Part shown: positions 38,666-48,449 of the stretch, piece by piece
Numbering within the stretch: the stretch's first letter is position 1
Layout of the letters: each line of letters begins with the position of its first letter
Notes under the pieces: generated by a model
What the model was told of the DNA's origin: nothing
Seen by the model: the letters and a program-made list of their open reading frames with translations, nothing else
Databases searched by the model: none
DNA from: Spiroplasma endosymbiont of Nebria brevicollis
GTDB taxonomy: Bacteria; Bacillota_I; Bacilli_A; Mycoplasmatales; VBWQ01
Direction of reading: 5' to 3'
NCBI RefSeq assembly: GCF_964030895.1
Contig: NZ_OZ034986.1
Location: 124,001 to 188,000, forward strand
DNA length: 64,000 nt
Position numbers and translations under genes: made by a program

Positions 38666-40090
38666 ATGCACCGTTTTAAAAATAGCAATTTAAAATTTTA
38701 TAAAACTGCATTATTATTTATGATTCCAATTATTGCCCAGTCATTAATTGAAACATTATTAAATTTGATGAATAATTTTGTAGTTGGTCAATTTGGTGAT
38801 GTTAATTCTATTGCTGGAGTTGCATCATCAAGTAATATTTATGATATGGTTTGATATATTTTTTTTGCTATTGTAGCAACAGGAAATATTTTTACTGCGC
38901 AATATCTAGGGGTTAAAGATAAAAATAAAATTCAAGAAACTACTAATATTAAGTTATTTTACACTTTAATCTTTTCTATTATTTTCGTAATAGTTTTAGA
39001 ATTATTTAGTAAACAAATTATGGGTGTTATCTTAGGTTCTGAAGGTAAAACACATGAAAAAGCCATTGGCGTAGCTGAACAGTATAGTCGTTTAATTGCC
39101 TGAAACTATCCTTTGCTAGGATTTGCTTTTATTATGTCTATTACTATGAATACTTGTGGTAATGTTAAAACACCACTAATAACTTCAATTTGTTCTTTAT
39201 TTTTAAATACCGCTTTAGTTTGTATTTTATCTTTACCATATAAAGGTGGTCCTAACCTAGGAATTGAAGGTTTAGCTATTAGTTTAATTGTTTCACGAGT
39301 TGTGGAATGTATTATCTTTGTTACTTACTTGATTTATAAAAAACCCATTTATTCCCCTAATTTAAATATTTTGAAATTTACTAAAAATTTACACAAAAAA
39401 TATATTATTACATTTTTACCATTATTTGCTAGTCAAGTTTTATTTGGTGTTTCAGTTGTTATGTTAACTGCTCTGTATTCACATTATGGCGATACTGATG
39501 TAATTGCTGCTGTCCAAATTGTTGGTTCTGTTGTTGCTATTTTCTACTCTACTTTTAGGGGATATAATGCATTAGTAGGAAATTCTGTCGGAAATTTATT
39601 AGGTTCTGGTGAGTTAGTGCTAGCTAAAGAAAATGCCTTAAAAATTTTAAAATTAAGTTTTGATATTTCGACAGTAGTTGCTATTATAATTGTAAGCAGT
39701 GCCTTTTGGATACCCATGGTTTTATTTCCTACTTTATCAGTTAAAGCTATGAATTTAGCTATTTGATATATGGCCTTTTCTGCTGTTACTTATTTCTTTA
39801 TTAATATGATGCAACCGTTATTTAGTTTTCTGTATGCTGGTGGTTATACGTTAATTGTCAGTATTGCTGATTTATTTTTAATTTGATTTATTGATATTTT
39901 TATTACCTTTGCTTTATTACAATGAACAAATTTGAGCATTGAAATGGTAATTATGATTTCTTGTTTAGATAAAATAGTTGATTTTATTTGTGGTTATTTA
40001 CTATATAAATTTATTCCGTGAAATAAAAATATTATTAATATTGTCAAATTAGAAAGTATTCCTCATCCTACCTTTGAACCACATGGATAA
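38666..40090 (+). CDS. MATE-family efflux transporter (474 aa)
   Basis: Twelve hydrophobic helices in two halves, with N-terminal IPIIAQSLIETLLNLMNNFVVGQFG typical of MATE (MatE, Pfam family) proteins and GNVKTPLITSICSLFLN in the middle. Expels cationic compounds by exchange with Na or H. The binding site is weak; the start abuts the IS remnant, so expression could have been altered by it. Many TGA Trp codons. Confidence 0.88.
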
Positions 40091-40155
40091 AAATATTAAA
40101 AGGAAATATTTAATGTTATACTTATAAAGTATAAAATTCAAGAAAGGAATTAATT

Positions 40156-40809
40156 ATGAGTGTAATTAAAGTTAATAATATTACCAAATCATATAATGGT
40201 AAAGTCGTACTTGGTCCGATTAGTTTAGCGATTGCTTGCAGGTAGCTCAGTTGCTATTTTCGGTGCTAATGGTGCAGGAAAAACTACGCTTTGCGAAATA
40301 ATTAGCAATACCAAAAACGCTACTAGCGGTAGCATTGAATATAGTTTTGATAAAAAGGATATCCCTTACGTTTTAGGGATTAACTTTCAAGATCAAGTTT
40401 ACCCTAATTTTATTATTGTCAAAGAATTAATAAACTTTTATCATAAAATTTATGTTGATAAAATTAAACCAGAAGTATTTTCTTCAATGTTAGAAAAATT
40501 CCAATTAGCAGAATTGTTTAAACGGAAAGTAAATAGTTTATCAGGTGGACAAAGACAAAGAGTTAATCTTTTCTTATCTTTATTTCATCAACCTAAAATT
40601 TATATTGGTGATGAAATATCAACTGGTTTAGATGTTAAAACCAGAATTGATGTTATTAACTTTTTGCAATAACAAATTAGTTTAAATAATATTACTTTAA
40701 TTTTAGTTAGTCACAATCTTGATGAGATTCAAGCGCTATGTCAACGTATTATTTTTTAAAAGATGGTGTGGTTATTGACGACACTACTGTTAGTAAGGAG
40801 GCAAAATAA
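40156..40809 (+). pseudogene. broken ABC transporter ATP-binding gene
   Basis: Starts normally (AAAGGA, ATG, MSVIKVNNITKSYNGK). Walker A (FGANGAGKTT), signature LSGGQRQRVN and Walker B (IYIGDEIS) are readable, but a frameshift at about 40235, an in-frame TAA at 40670-40672 and another frameshift in a T run near 40757 break it. The repaired product would be about 217 residues of the drug-exporter (CcmA-like) class. Confidence 0.85.
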
Positions 40810-41578
40810 TGTTAGCCATGTTTCGATTATTATTGGGTTACTTAAAAAAATCTTTTCATAGTATCTTTTTTGGTTTTGTTTTTCCGATTATTATGTTAAC
40901 GATTTTAGTTGCAGTGCTTGGCGCTAATACGACTAATTCCGCTAATACTGTTTTACCAGGATTAGTTATGTCAGCATCTCCAGTATTAGGAATTGTTACA
41001 CTAGTTATGACTTATTCTGATTTTAAACAATCCATTATTATTAAAAGAATTGGTGCAACTCCATCACGACCATGAGAATTTATTAGTAGTATTTTGATTT
41101 TTCATGTTATTTTAATTTTTGTTGGTAGTTTCTGAACATTAGGAATTGATGCTGCTTTATATCACAATCAGATTAATTGGGGTGCTATTAATTGAGGATA
41201 TGTTTTATTATCAATTTTTTACTATCATCAGTAATGTGTTCAGCAGTAGGGGTAATGGTAGGAATCTTAGCGCCTGATTTTAAAGTTGCTAATGCTTTTT
41301 CTTTATTATTGTATTTACCAACTTCATTTTTATCAGGACAATACATTCCTTATCAAGGTATTAGTAATCAACCTGCTTTAGTTGTTATTGCCAAAATTAT
41401 TCCTTTTTCATATCCTGTTTCAATTATGAATCGTGGATGAAACAATTATAGTTCAAGTTCTGATTTAGCTAATTCTGCTTTATTTAATAACTATTGAGTT
41501 CCTATTTTAGTTAGTTTTGTTTGAATTGGTGCATTAGTATTTGGCGCTATTATGGCTTACAAATACCGTTGTAAATAA
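40809..41578 (+). pseudogene. broken ABC-2-type permease gene
   Basis: Follows the ATPase gene with overlapping TAATG and a strong AAGGAGG. Six hydrophobic segments of an ABC-2 permease are readable (FGFVFPIIMLTILVAVLGAN at the start, LPTSFLSGQYIPY near the end), but a missing T at about 41215-41221 shifts the frame. The exporter is therefore lost as a unit, unless the shifts are sequencing errors. Confidence 0.8.
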
Positions 41579-41593
41579 ATGTATAACAAAACT

Positions 41594-41623
41594 AAAATTC
41601 ACACCAATATTGGTGTGAATTTT
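41594..41623. terminator. bidirectional terminator
   Basis: 30-base perfect palindrome centred on CACCAATATTGGTG, flanked by A and T runs. It serves the plus-strand permease and the minus-strand gene that converges on it. Confidence 0.88.
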
Positions 41624-41630
41624 TATCTTT

Positions 41631-42457
41631 TTATAAAGGGTTTGGTAATATTGAAAATGAATTTTGTTGGGATAAACTTGTTTCATCAAAGTTATTAACT
41701 TCAGATGATGTAAATTCTTTTTTTAAATCATTTGGAGACTGTGCTTTATTACCATTAGTTAAGGAATAAGCAGTTTTTAATGATTCAATTTCAAGTTTTA
41801 ATGCTTTAGATTCTTCGTTTAATTGATTATATTTGTCAGGACTATATTTTACATTAAGTTGTCTAATTTCTTTACTTTCTCACATTCCACACGTAATAAA
41901 TTTAAGTGGTCAATGTCATCATTTTCTTAGAATTTGTTTATCTTTTTGAAAATTTGATTGAAAATTATTAATTTTTTTATTTATTTCTGCTAAAACAGTT
42001 TGTTTTTGTTTTATAATTTCAAAAAGTTCATTTTTTGCACTAGTTAAAGGAGTTATTACGTCAGTTTCATTAGAATCTGAAAGAGATATTTTATCTTCGT
42101 CAGTAGTTGTTAAAGCAGTTAAATCATACTCATGCACCAATTTAAAATCTAAAACTAGTTTTCCATCTTTTTGTTGTTTGTTTAAAAATGATATAGTCGT
42201 AGAAAATAAATTCAGTATTGGCATAACTTGGCTACCCTTATATTTTTTACATCATCTCCACAATATTTCTCATACTTTTTAAGTATGCTGATAGCGTTAT
42301 CAATATCTTCCAATTTTGATATTTTTTTTAATTCTTCAATAATTCTTTTAAAGTAAGGAATTTGGTTTTTATATTCCTTTTTGTATTTTGAATTTGTTTC
42401 TTCAAGTCTTATAATTAATTCTTTTATATCTTGTTTGCTGCTGGCATTTATTTTCAC
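41631..42457 (-). pseudogene. coiled-coil accessory gene, probably frameshifted
   Basis: Two overlapping minus-strand frames: 42182-42457 (MKINASSKQDIKELIIRLEE..., GTG start, 91 aa) and 41631-42224 (MPILNLFSTTISFLNKQQ..., about 197 aa with TGA as Trp). The first ends in YWIYFLRLYHF, out of character, and a single-base change near 42212-42225 would fuse both into a ~270-residue, charged helical protein with an aromatic patch (RKWWHWPLKFITCGMW). Leader hairpin and promoter resemble those of the OTU gene. Not recognised; two separate small proteins remain possible. Confidence 0.5.
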
Positions 42458-42483
42458 TTCTCCCCAATTTAAACATAAAAAAA

Positions 42484-42512
42484 TCCTTTACTTTTACTTA
42501 AAAGTAAATGGG
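42484..42512 (-). promoter_or_regulatory. leader hairpin of the coiled-coil gene
   Basis: On the minus strand CCCATTTACTTTT pairs with AAAAGTAAAGG and is followed by seven T, 25 bases before the start. A -10 TATACT lies at 42543-42548 (minus strand). Likely attenuator. Confidence 0.55.
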
Positions 42513-42678
42513 TTTAAAAACTTATATTAAGTTTACTGTCTTAGTATACTAACTTTTTTTTGAAGTTTTGATAATATGCTTGTTAACACATTTTGAGTTT
42601 AGAAATGTGGTTTTGAGTAGAATAGAATGTATTTGATTTCCACCATTTTTGTTTACAAACATTGGTGTAAACAAAAAT

Positions 42679-42709
42679 AAAATTAACATTGAAATCAATG
42701 TTAATTTTT
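42679..42709. terminator. terminator of the OTU gene
   Basis: AAAATTAACATTGA pairs with TCAATGTTAATTTT around AA; on the minus strand a T-rich tract follows. It lies 74 bases past the OTU stop codon. A second inverted repeat (GTTTAC/GTAAAC, 42651-42676) sits beside it. Confidence 0.75.
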
Positions 42710-42782
42710 AACTGTCTCATTTAATTTTATAATTCAGGAAATAGTAAATTTAACTTAATTATGCTTAGAATATCATTATTTA

Positions 42783-43706
42783 TTAAGCAACTTTAATTGC
42801 AAATGGTTGATTAGCGTTTGCATTAGCAAATGCTGATAATTCCTGAGCACTTGTTTTGGGGTTGTTAATTATTGGTTTAACACATGATTCAAAAGAAAGG
42901 TTAGGATTTTCTAATAATTTATCTTGGTTAGTTAGTTCAAAAACAGACTTTTCTAATATTTTTGATTGTTTATCTGAAGGTGCTTTGTTTAAATCTTCAA
43001 TAAAAATATTTATTATGGCATCACAATCTTTTTCATCGATATCTTTACTTAGTAATTGTTGTTTATAGGAATTTAATATAGCATGATAGTTTTGTTTTGT
43101 TGCTGCTGAAATGTTTTCTTCGTTCCTATTATTAATTACATTTGAAGAATATTTATAATGTTTATTTTCATAATAATGTAATTTTATTTCATCATTAGTA
43201 TTTACATAATCTGGTTCAAATTTTTCAATATATTTAACGTCAGATGTTTCATTAGTTCTAATAATATTACAATTTAAAATATTACAAATTGCTTCAATTT
43301 CATTAGAACCTGCATAATTACCATTTTTTTTCATTTTTTCTAAAGTTGTTTCTAGTTGTTTTTCTTCATTATCTTTAGGATTTAATTTTTTATTTTCTTT
43401 ATTAATTTCACTTTCTAGTAACATTGATCTAAAATCACATTTGTTAAGTGGGCGTTCTGTATCTAAATTTTCCTTAATATAATTATAAATACGGTTACGA
43501 AATAGTTTAACTAGGTTCACATTTTCATTATCATTAAAATCAAAATCATTAAAATTAAAAATACGGTTTCAATCACTTTCTGTGCCAAAAAGTGTTTTAT
43601 ACCTTTCTTTAAATTGTTTTTCATCAGTTTTAACTTGTTCTAAATATGACACCATTACTGCTCATAACAGGCAATTACCATCGCCTTCTACATCTTTAAT
43701 TATCAT
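42783..43706 (-). CDS. OTU-family cysteine protease, deubiquitinase-like candidate effector (307 aa)
   Basis: OTU proteases cut ubiquitin from proteins; bacteria lack ubiquitin, so bacterial members usually act on hosts. The catalytic pattern is complete: VEGDGNCLLWAV (D9, C12), the middle motif GNYAGSNEIEAICNILNCNI (residues ~129-148), and LHYYENKHYKYS with catalytic H183. The remaining ~120 residues are helical and polar, without known repeats, and end FANANANQPFAIKVA. AAGGAG precedes the ATG by nine bases, and an in-frame TAA lies six bases upstream, so no signal peptide exists; delivery route is unclear. Three Trp codons are TGA. Neighbours are IS scars and broken genes, suggesting transfer. 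A Spiroplasma precedent is the male-killing protein Spaid, which carries an OTU domain. Confidence 0.82.
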
Positions 43707-43735
43707 ATCAGTTTACTCCTTTTAAAAATGAAAAA

Positions 43736-43762
43736 CCATTTACTTTGAAATAAAGTAATGGG
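43736..43762 (-). promoter_or_regulatory. leader hairpin of the OTU gene
   Basis: On the minus strand CCCATTACTTT pairs with AAAGTAAATGG, followed by TTTTTC, 30 bases before the OTU start. TTGCTT and TATACT (16-base spacer; -10 at 43808-43813) lie upstream. Confidence 0.55.
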
Positions 43763-43881
43763 CTAAAAATTAAGCAAAATATTTAGTAAAATTTTACTTT
43801 TGCTTTTAGTATATACTTTTTTTATTTAAAAGCAAGTTATAAATGTAAGAATAATTAAACAAATGATTGTCAGATAAAACA

Positions 43882-43909
43882 TTGCTTTTTCTAATTAAAC
43901 CTGTAAAAT
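43882..43909 (+). promoter_or_regulatory. valS promoter
   Basis: TTGCTT (43882-43887), 16-base spacer, TAAAAT (43904-43909), just before the T-box leader. Confidence 0.6.
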
Positions 43910-43929
43910 AAAAAGTAATAATAACTTAA

Positions 43930-44125
43930 AAAATATGAAAGAGTAAACAATGAATAGTAAATCCAGAGACTTAGTGGTCGGTGTAAGCTAAGCAAGTTCT
44001 TGTTGAAGGTAGTTTATATTTGTATTATATTTTTCATAAATAATTAAGTGCATTTATTTTATATAAATGAATTAGGATGGTACCGCGTTCATCAGACGTT
44101 CCTATTTTATAGGAATTTTTTATTT
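43930..44125 (+). promoter_or_regulatory. T-box riboswitch, valine
   Basis: Senses uncharged tRNA-Val and opens a terminator. The T-box sequence AGGATGGTACCGCG is at 44074-44087; stem I has CCAGAGACTTAGTGG and GGTG elements; a candidate specifier GTA (Val) is at 44009-44011 after GAAG. Terminator TTCCTATTTTATAGGAA with T6 is at 44099-44121. It directly precedes valS. Confidence 0.88.
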
Positions 44126-44142
44126 TTAAAAAGGAGTAACCA

Positions 44143-46761
44143 ATGAAAAAATATTTAGACAAAAAATATGACCATTCAGTAGTTGAAAACAATAAATATG
44201 AACAATGAGTAAAACAAGGTATTTTCACAGCTAGTGCTAAAAATGAAAAACCATCATTTACTATTATTTTACCACCCCCTAATGTCACAGGATTGTTGCA
44301 TTTAGGTCATGCTTGAGATGGAACAATCCAAGACCTGTTAATTCGTTATAAACGCCTACAAGGTTTTAATACACTTTTTGTACCAGGTATGGACCATGCA
44401 GGGATTGCTACACAAGTAAAAGTTGCTCAACATATTAAATTTGAACAAAATTTAAATTTACAACAGTTAGGAAAATCAAAATTTTTAGAACAAGCATGAA
44501 AATGAAAAACAGAGTATGCTAATAATATTAGAACTCAATGAGCCAAATTAGGACTTGCTTTAGACTATTCTCGTGAAACTTTTACACTTGATACCAAAGT
44601 TAATCAGGCTGTTAACCAAGTATTTGTGAAACTATATAATGATGGTTTAATTTATCAAGGTAAAAAAATTGTTTTCTGGGACCCGCAATTACAAACTGCT
44701 ATTTCTAATATTGAAGTAAATTACAAAGAAACCAAAGGAAAAATGTATTATTTAAAATACTTTGTTGTAAATAGTGATCAATTTATTACTATCGCCACAA
44801 CACGTCCAGAAACCATGTTTGGTGACCAATGCATAGTTGTTAATAGTAAAGACAAACGTTATACTAAATTAATTAATAAAATGGTTATTAACCCGGCTAA
44901 TAAGGCTCAAATTAAAATCATTGCTGATGATTATGTAGAAATGAGTTTTGGTACTGGTGCCATGAAATGTACACCTGCCCATGATGCTAGTGACTATGAA
45001 ATTGCACTCCGTCATAAGTTAGCAATGCCCATTTGTATGAATATTGATGGAACCATGAATGAATTAGCTTTGTCATATGTTAATCAAGATCGTTTTACTT
45101 GTCGTAACCAATTAATTAACCAATTAACTAAAGAAAATCTAGTTGATAAAATTGAAGATTATATTCATCAAGTTGGTCATTCGGAGCGTAGTAATGCTGT
45201 TGTAGAACCATATTTATCACAACAATGATTTGTAAAAATGGAACCATTGGTGAAAAACATTTTAGAGAAACAAAAACACGTTAAAACTAAAGTTAATTTT
45301 CATCCCATTTCGTTTGAACAACAACTTTTACAATGGTTAAATAATATGCAAGATTGATGCATTTCCCGTCAACTATGATGAGGACATAGGATACCTGTTT
45401 GATATCATAAAACAACTAAAGAAATTTATGTTGATAAAGAACCACCAAAAAATATTGATGATTATACACAAGACCCCGATGTTTTAGATACTTGATTTTC
45501 TAGTGGTTTATGGCCATTCGTTACTTTAGGATGACCTAATAAATCCTTTGATTTCCAAAAATATTATCCAACAACAGTTTTAGTAACAGCTTATGATATC
45601 TTATTTTTCTGAGTTGCTCGTATGATATTCATGGGGTGAGAGTTTACTAATCAAAAACCGTTCCAACATGTTTTAATTCATGGTTTAATTCGTGATGAAA
45701 CAGGCAGAAAAATGTCAAAATCATTAAATAATGGAATTAATCCGATGGAAGTAATTGCTAAATATGGCGCTGACGCTTTACGCTATTTTTTAGTTAGCAA
45801 TTGTGCTCCTGGTCAAGATTTACGCTTTAGTACTATTAAAGTGGAAGCTGCCTGAAACTTAAATAATAAATTATGAAATGCAGCGCGCTATGTGCTAATG
45901 AATTTGCCTGCTAGTTTTAAATTACAATCTAATATTAATCATGATAATTTTATTGACCAATGAATTTTAGAACAACTAAATGAACTAATTATTAAAGTTG
46001 AACAAAATATGGAACAATATGAATTTGTTTTAGTTACCAAAGAATTATCAAATTTTATTTGAAATAAATATTGTTCTTGATACATTGAATTAAACAAAGT
46101 TAATTTACAAAATAATAAATTAAAAATTAATTCTTTACAAACATTGTATTATGTTATACAACAAATTATTATTATGCTGCATCCCTTTGTCCCGTTTATT
46201 ACCCAAATCATTTATGAAAAGATGGGTCATCAAGACACCATTTTAAATGATAAATTCCCACAAATTCAAAAGTTGGGTACTACTAAAAAAGCTAATGAAT
46301 TTGTTAATATATTAATAGAAATCATTAGTGCTATGCGTGAAATTAGAAAAGAACTTAACTTACCATTTAAAGCGCCATTAATTATTCATGTTAATAGTGA
46401 TAACAGTTTTTTCAAGCAAGCAAAAGATGATTTAAATCCTTACTTATTACAATTAACTAATAGTAAAATTGTAAGTGTTAATGGTAGTTCATTACCCATT
46501 AATAATAAAATTGTAAAAGTTATTCATGAAGCATTCTTGGAAATTAAAACGGAAAATTTATTTGCTAAAGACGAACAATTAAATAAATTAAATAAAGAAT
46601 TAGATGTTGTTAAAAATGAAATTTTACGTAGTGAAAATATTTTAAGTAATGAACAATTTATTAAAAAAGCACCATCAGAAAAAATTGCTTTAGAAAAAGC
46701 AAAGTTAGCAGATTATGAAAAACAAAAATTATTAATAGAAACAAAAATTAAAGAGTTGTAG
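44143..46761 (+). CDS. valS: valyl-tRNA synthetase (872 aa)
   Basis: Class I synthetase charging tRNA-Val. HIGH motif [14 protein letters not shown] near residue 45; KMSKS motif in [12 protein letters not shown] (~residue 525); C-terminal coiled coil [16 protein letters not shown]. The CP1 editing domain keeps [11 protein letters not shown] and [19 protein letters not shown], so editing looks intact, in contrast to ThrRS and PheRS here. AAGGAG start site; expression controlled by the upstream T-box. Ends two bases before a converging minus-strand gene. Confidence 0.96.
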
Positions 46762-46762
46762 A

Positions 46763-47269
46763 TTATTTGGTAGAGTTAATAGGAGTTAGTTCAAACTGAA
46801 AATGGTCATTATTTGTTAACAATGTATCATCAATACCCATTGGTGTTGGAACAAAATGTTTACCATCTACAGCTTCTTCAACTTGTCATCAGTCATTATC
46901 ATCTTGCTCTACATTTAAATTACTATCACTTGTTACTCCATATAAATACCGGAGATTCATACTATCATATTTTTTAACTTCAAATTGATTAGTACAAGCA
47001 TTTAATAAACTCCCTAATGTTTTAAATGTAGTAACATATGTGGTTCTAGTTAATATTGTTTTACCAAGTGTTTTATCAGCACTATCAATAGCTTCAATGG
47101 TAATAGTAGTAACATCTTGGTTATTATTATTTTGTCCATTAAAATATTTAGGTAAATAAATAATGTTTAAGATAACTGAAACACCAATAACTATGGTAAT
47201 ACAATTGTATTTAATTCATTTGATAAACGTTTTATTTTGTAAAAACTGTAGTTTCTCCATATTATTCAT
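46763..47269 (-). CDS. membrane-anchored DUF4430-like protein (168 aa)
   Basis: One N-terminal helix (residues ~20-42), then an outer domain starting QDVTTITIEAIDSA. The pattern TFKTLGSLLNA, YLYGVTSD, DWWQVEEAVDGK and a closing HFQFEL resembles DUF4430, the transcobalamin-like fold, but I cannot confirm it. The start could be 47269 or 47260; AAAGGAA lies 2 bases before the first, so the second may be right. The stop nearly touches valS, converging without a clear terminator. The gene at 47903 has a similar layout. Confidence 0.6.
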
Positions 47270-47298
47270 ATTCCTTTGATTTTTAATAAAATTCTAAA

Positions 47299-47670
47299 TT
47301 AAGTAGTTGTTTGAAAAATTGTATTTGGTTTAAATTCATCACCAGAATGTCCTGACATTATATCAATTTCATAAGTTACCGGTCCAATTCCAGTAATTGT
47401 AATAATACTTTTTATAAAAGCAACTAAATTATGAGCTTGTCAAGTAAAGTTTTGCAGTTTATTGTTGTTAATATAAGTAATAGTATCATTAATTGACTTT
47501 AAAAATAAGTTATTCGTATCATTTATTTTAGTTTGCTGATTTATTTTTAAATTTGGAACTGTTACTGAATAATTACCTGTTGTGATGGTAAAATTTTGTA
47601 TTTCGATTAAATTATTTGATAAACCACAAGTGCCACTTATTCCTAATGTTAATGTTATTAGTATAAACAA
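47299..47670 (-). CDS. secreted or anchored small protein, start unresolved (about 123 aa)
   Basis: Hydrophobic N-terminus (FILITLTLGISGTC) like a signal peptide, then a polar Asn-rich domain ending SGHSGDEFKPNTIFQTTT. The only ATG nearby (47681) is one base out of frame: an extra A would give MQKILFILI and a normal signal peptide. Either a rare TTG start at 47670 is used or the gene has a 5' frameshift. GTC is a poor lipobox. Unknown function; lies 29 bases upstream of the DUF4430-like gene on the same strand. Confidence 0.5.
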
Positions 47671-47902
47671 AATTTTTGCATAATTTATATCTTCTTTTTC
47701 TTTTTTAATTGGAATTAAATTAATTATAAGATTTTTAAAAGGATAAGTATAGTTTTGTGTATAAATTCTTTTAGTTTTTGCATTTATTATTTAACACTTA
47801 TTTATTAAATTTTTATGATTTAAAAATGAGAATAAAAATAAGAAAAAATTAAAAAAGGATTTTCTTAGTTTCTATTATAATCATTGTTTGAGGTGATATC
47901 AT

Positions 47903-48446
47903 ATGCGATGATTAATTATTAGCATTTCTAGTATGATGATTATTAGCAATACTATTGTTGGCATTAGTTTATATAAAGGGTTTAAAAGTAGTGAGCATAC
48001 CAATAATAATCAAGATGAAAAAGTGATTACTGTTACTATTGAAATTAAAGACCATTTACCAATTCGTTCCTCATTAAATGTTTTAGATAAATACTATATC
48101 AAGTTGATGAAACCTAAAATGAGTCTTATTAATTTAATTAATAATTTACCCTATTTCTAATGATGATTTTGATATTTTAGCATTAGATTTGAATCAAACC
48201 ATTAGTGAAGACTATAGTTTATTATTAACTCCATGACCTAGTAGTATTAAATATTATAGCCGTTATAATGTCTCATTAGATGTTTTAATAAATTTGGGAA
48301 TTAGTAATGATGATAGTAAAAAAATATTGGTATTATTTAATGATAAAACTTTGGATAGTGATCAATTATTAGAAAAATTAAAAAAAATATTGGTAACAAC
48401 TAAACAAAAATATATTAAACTAATGCATAAGTTTATTGGATTTTAA
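47903..48446 (+). pseudogene. membrane-anchored protein gene with frameshift
   Basis: GAGGTGATA then ATG: MRWLIISISSMMIISNTIVG (signal anchor) and NNNQDEKVITVTIEIKD. The frame stops at 48158-48160, but the sense goes on one frame over (SNDDFDILALDLNQTI...) to TAA 48444-48446. One base change near 48140-48150 would restore ~180 residues. Anchor plus NNNQD...VTxTIE matches the minus-strand gene at 46763, suggesting paralogues. Confidence 0.6.
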
Positions 48447-48449
48447 TTT

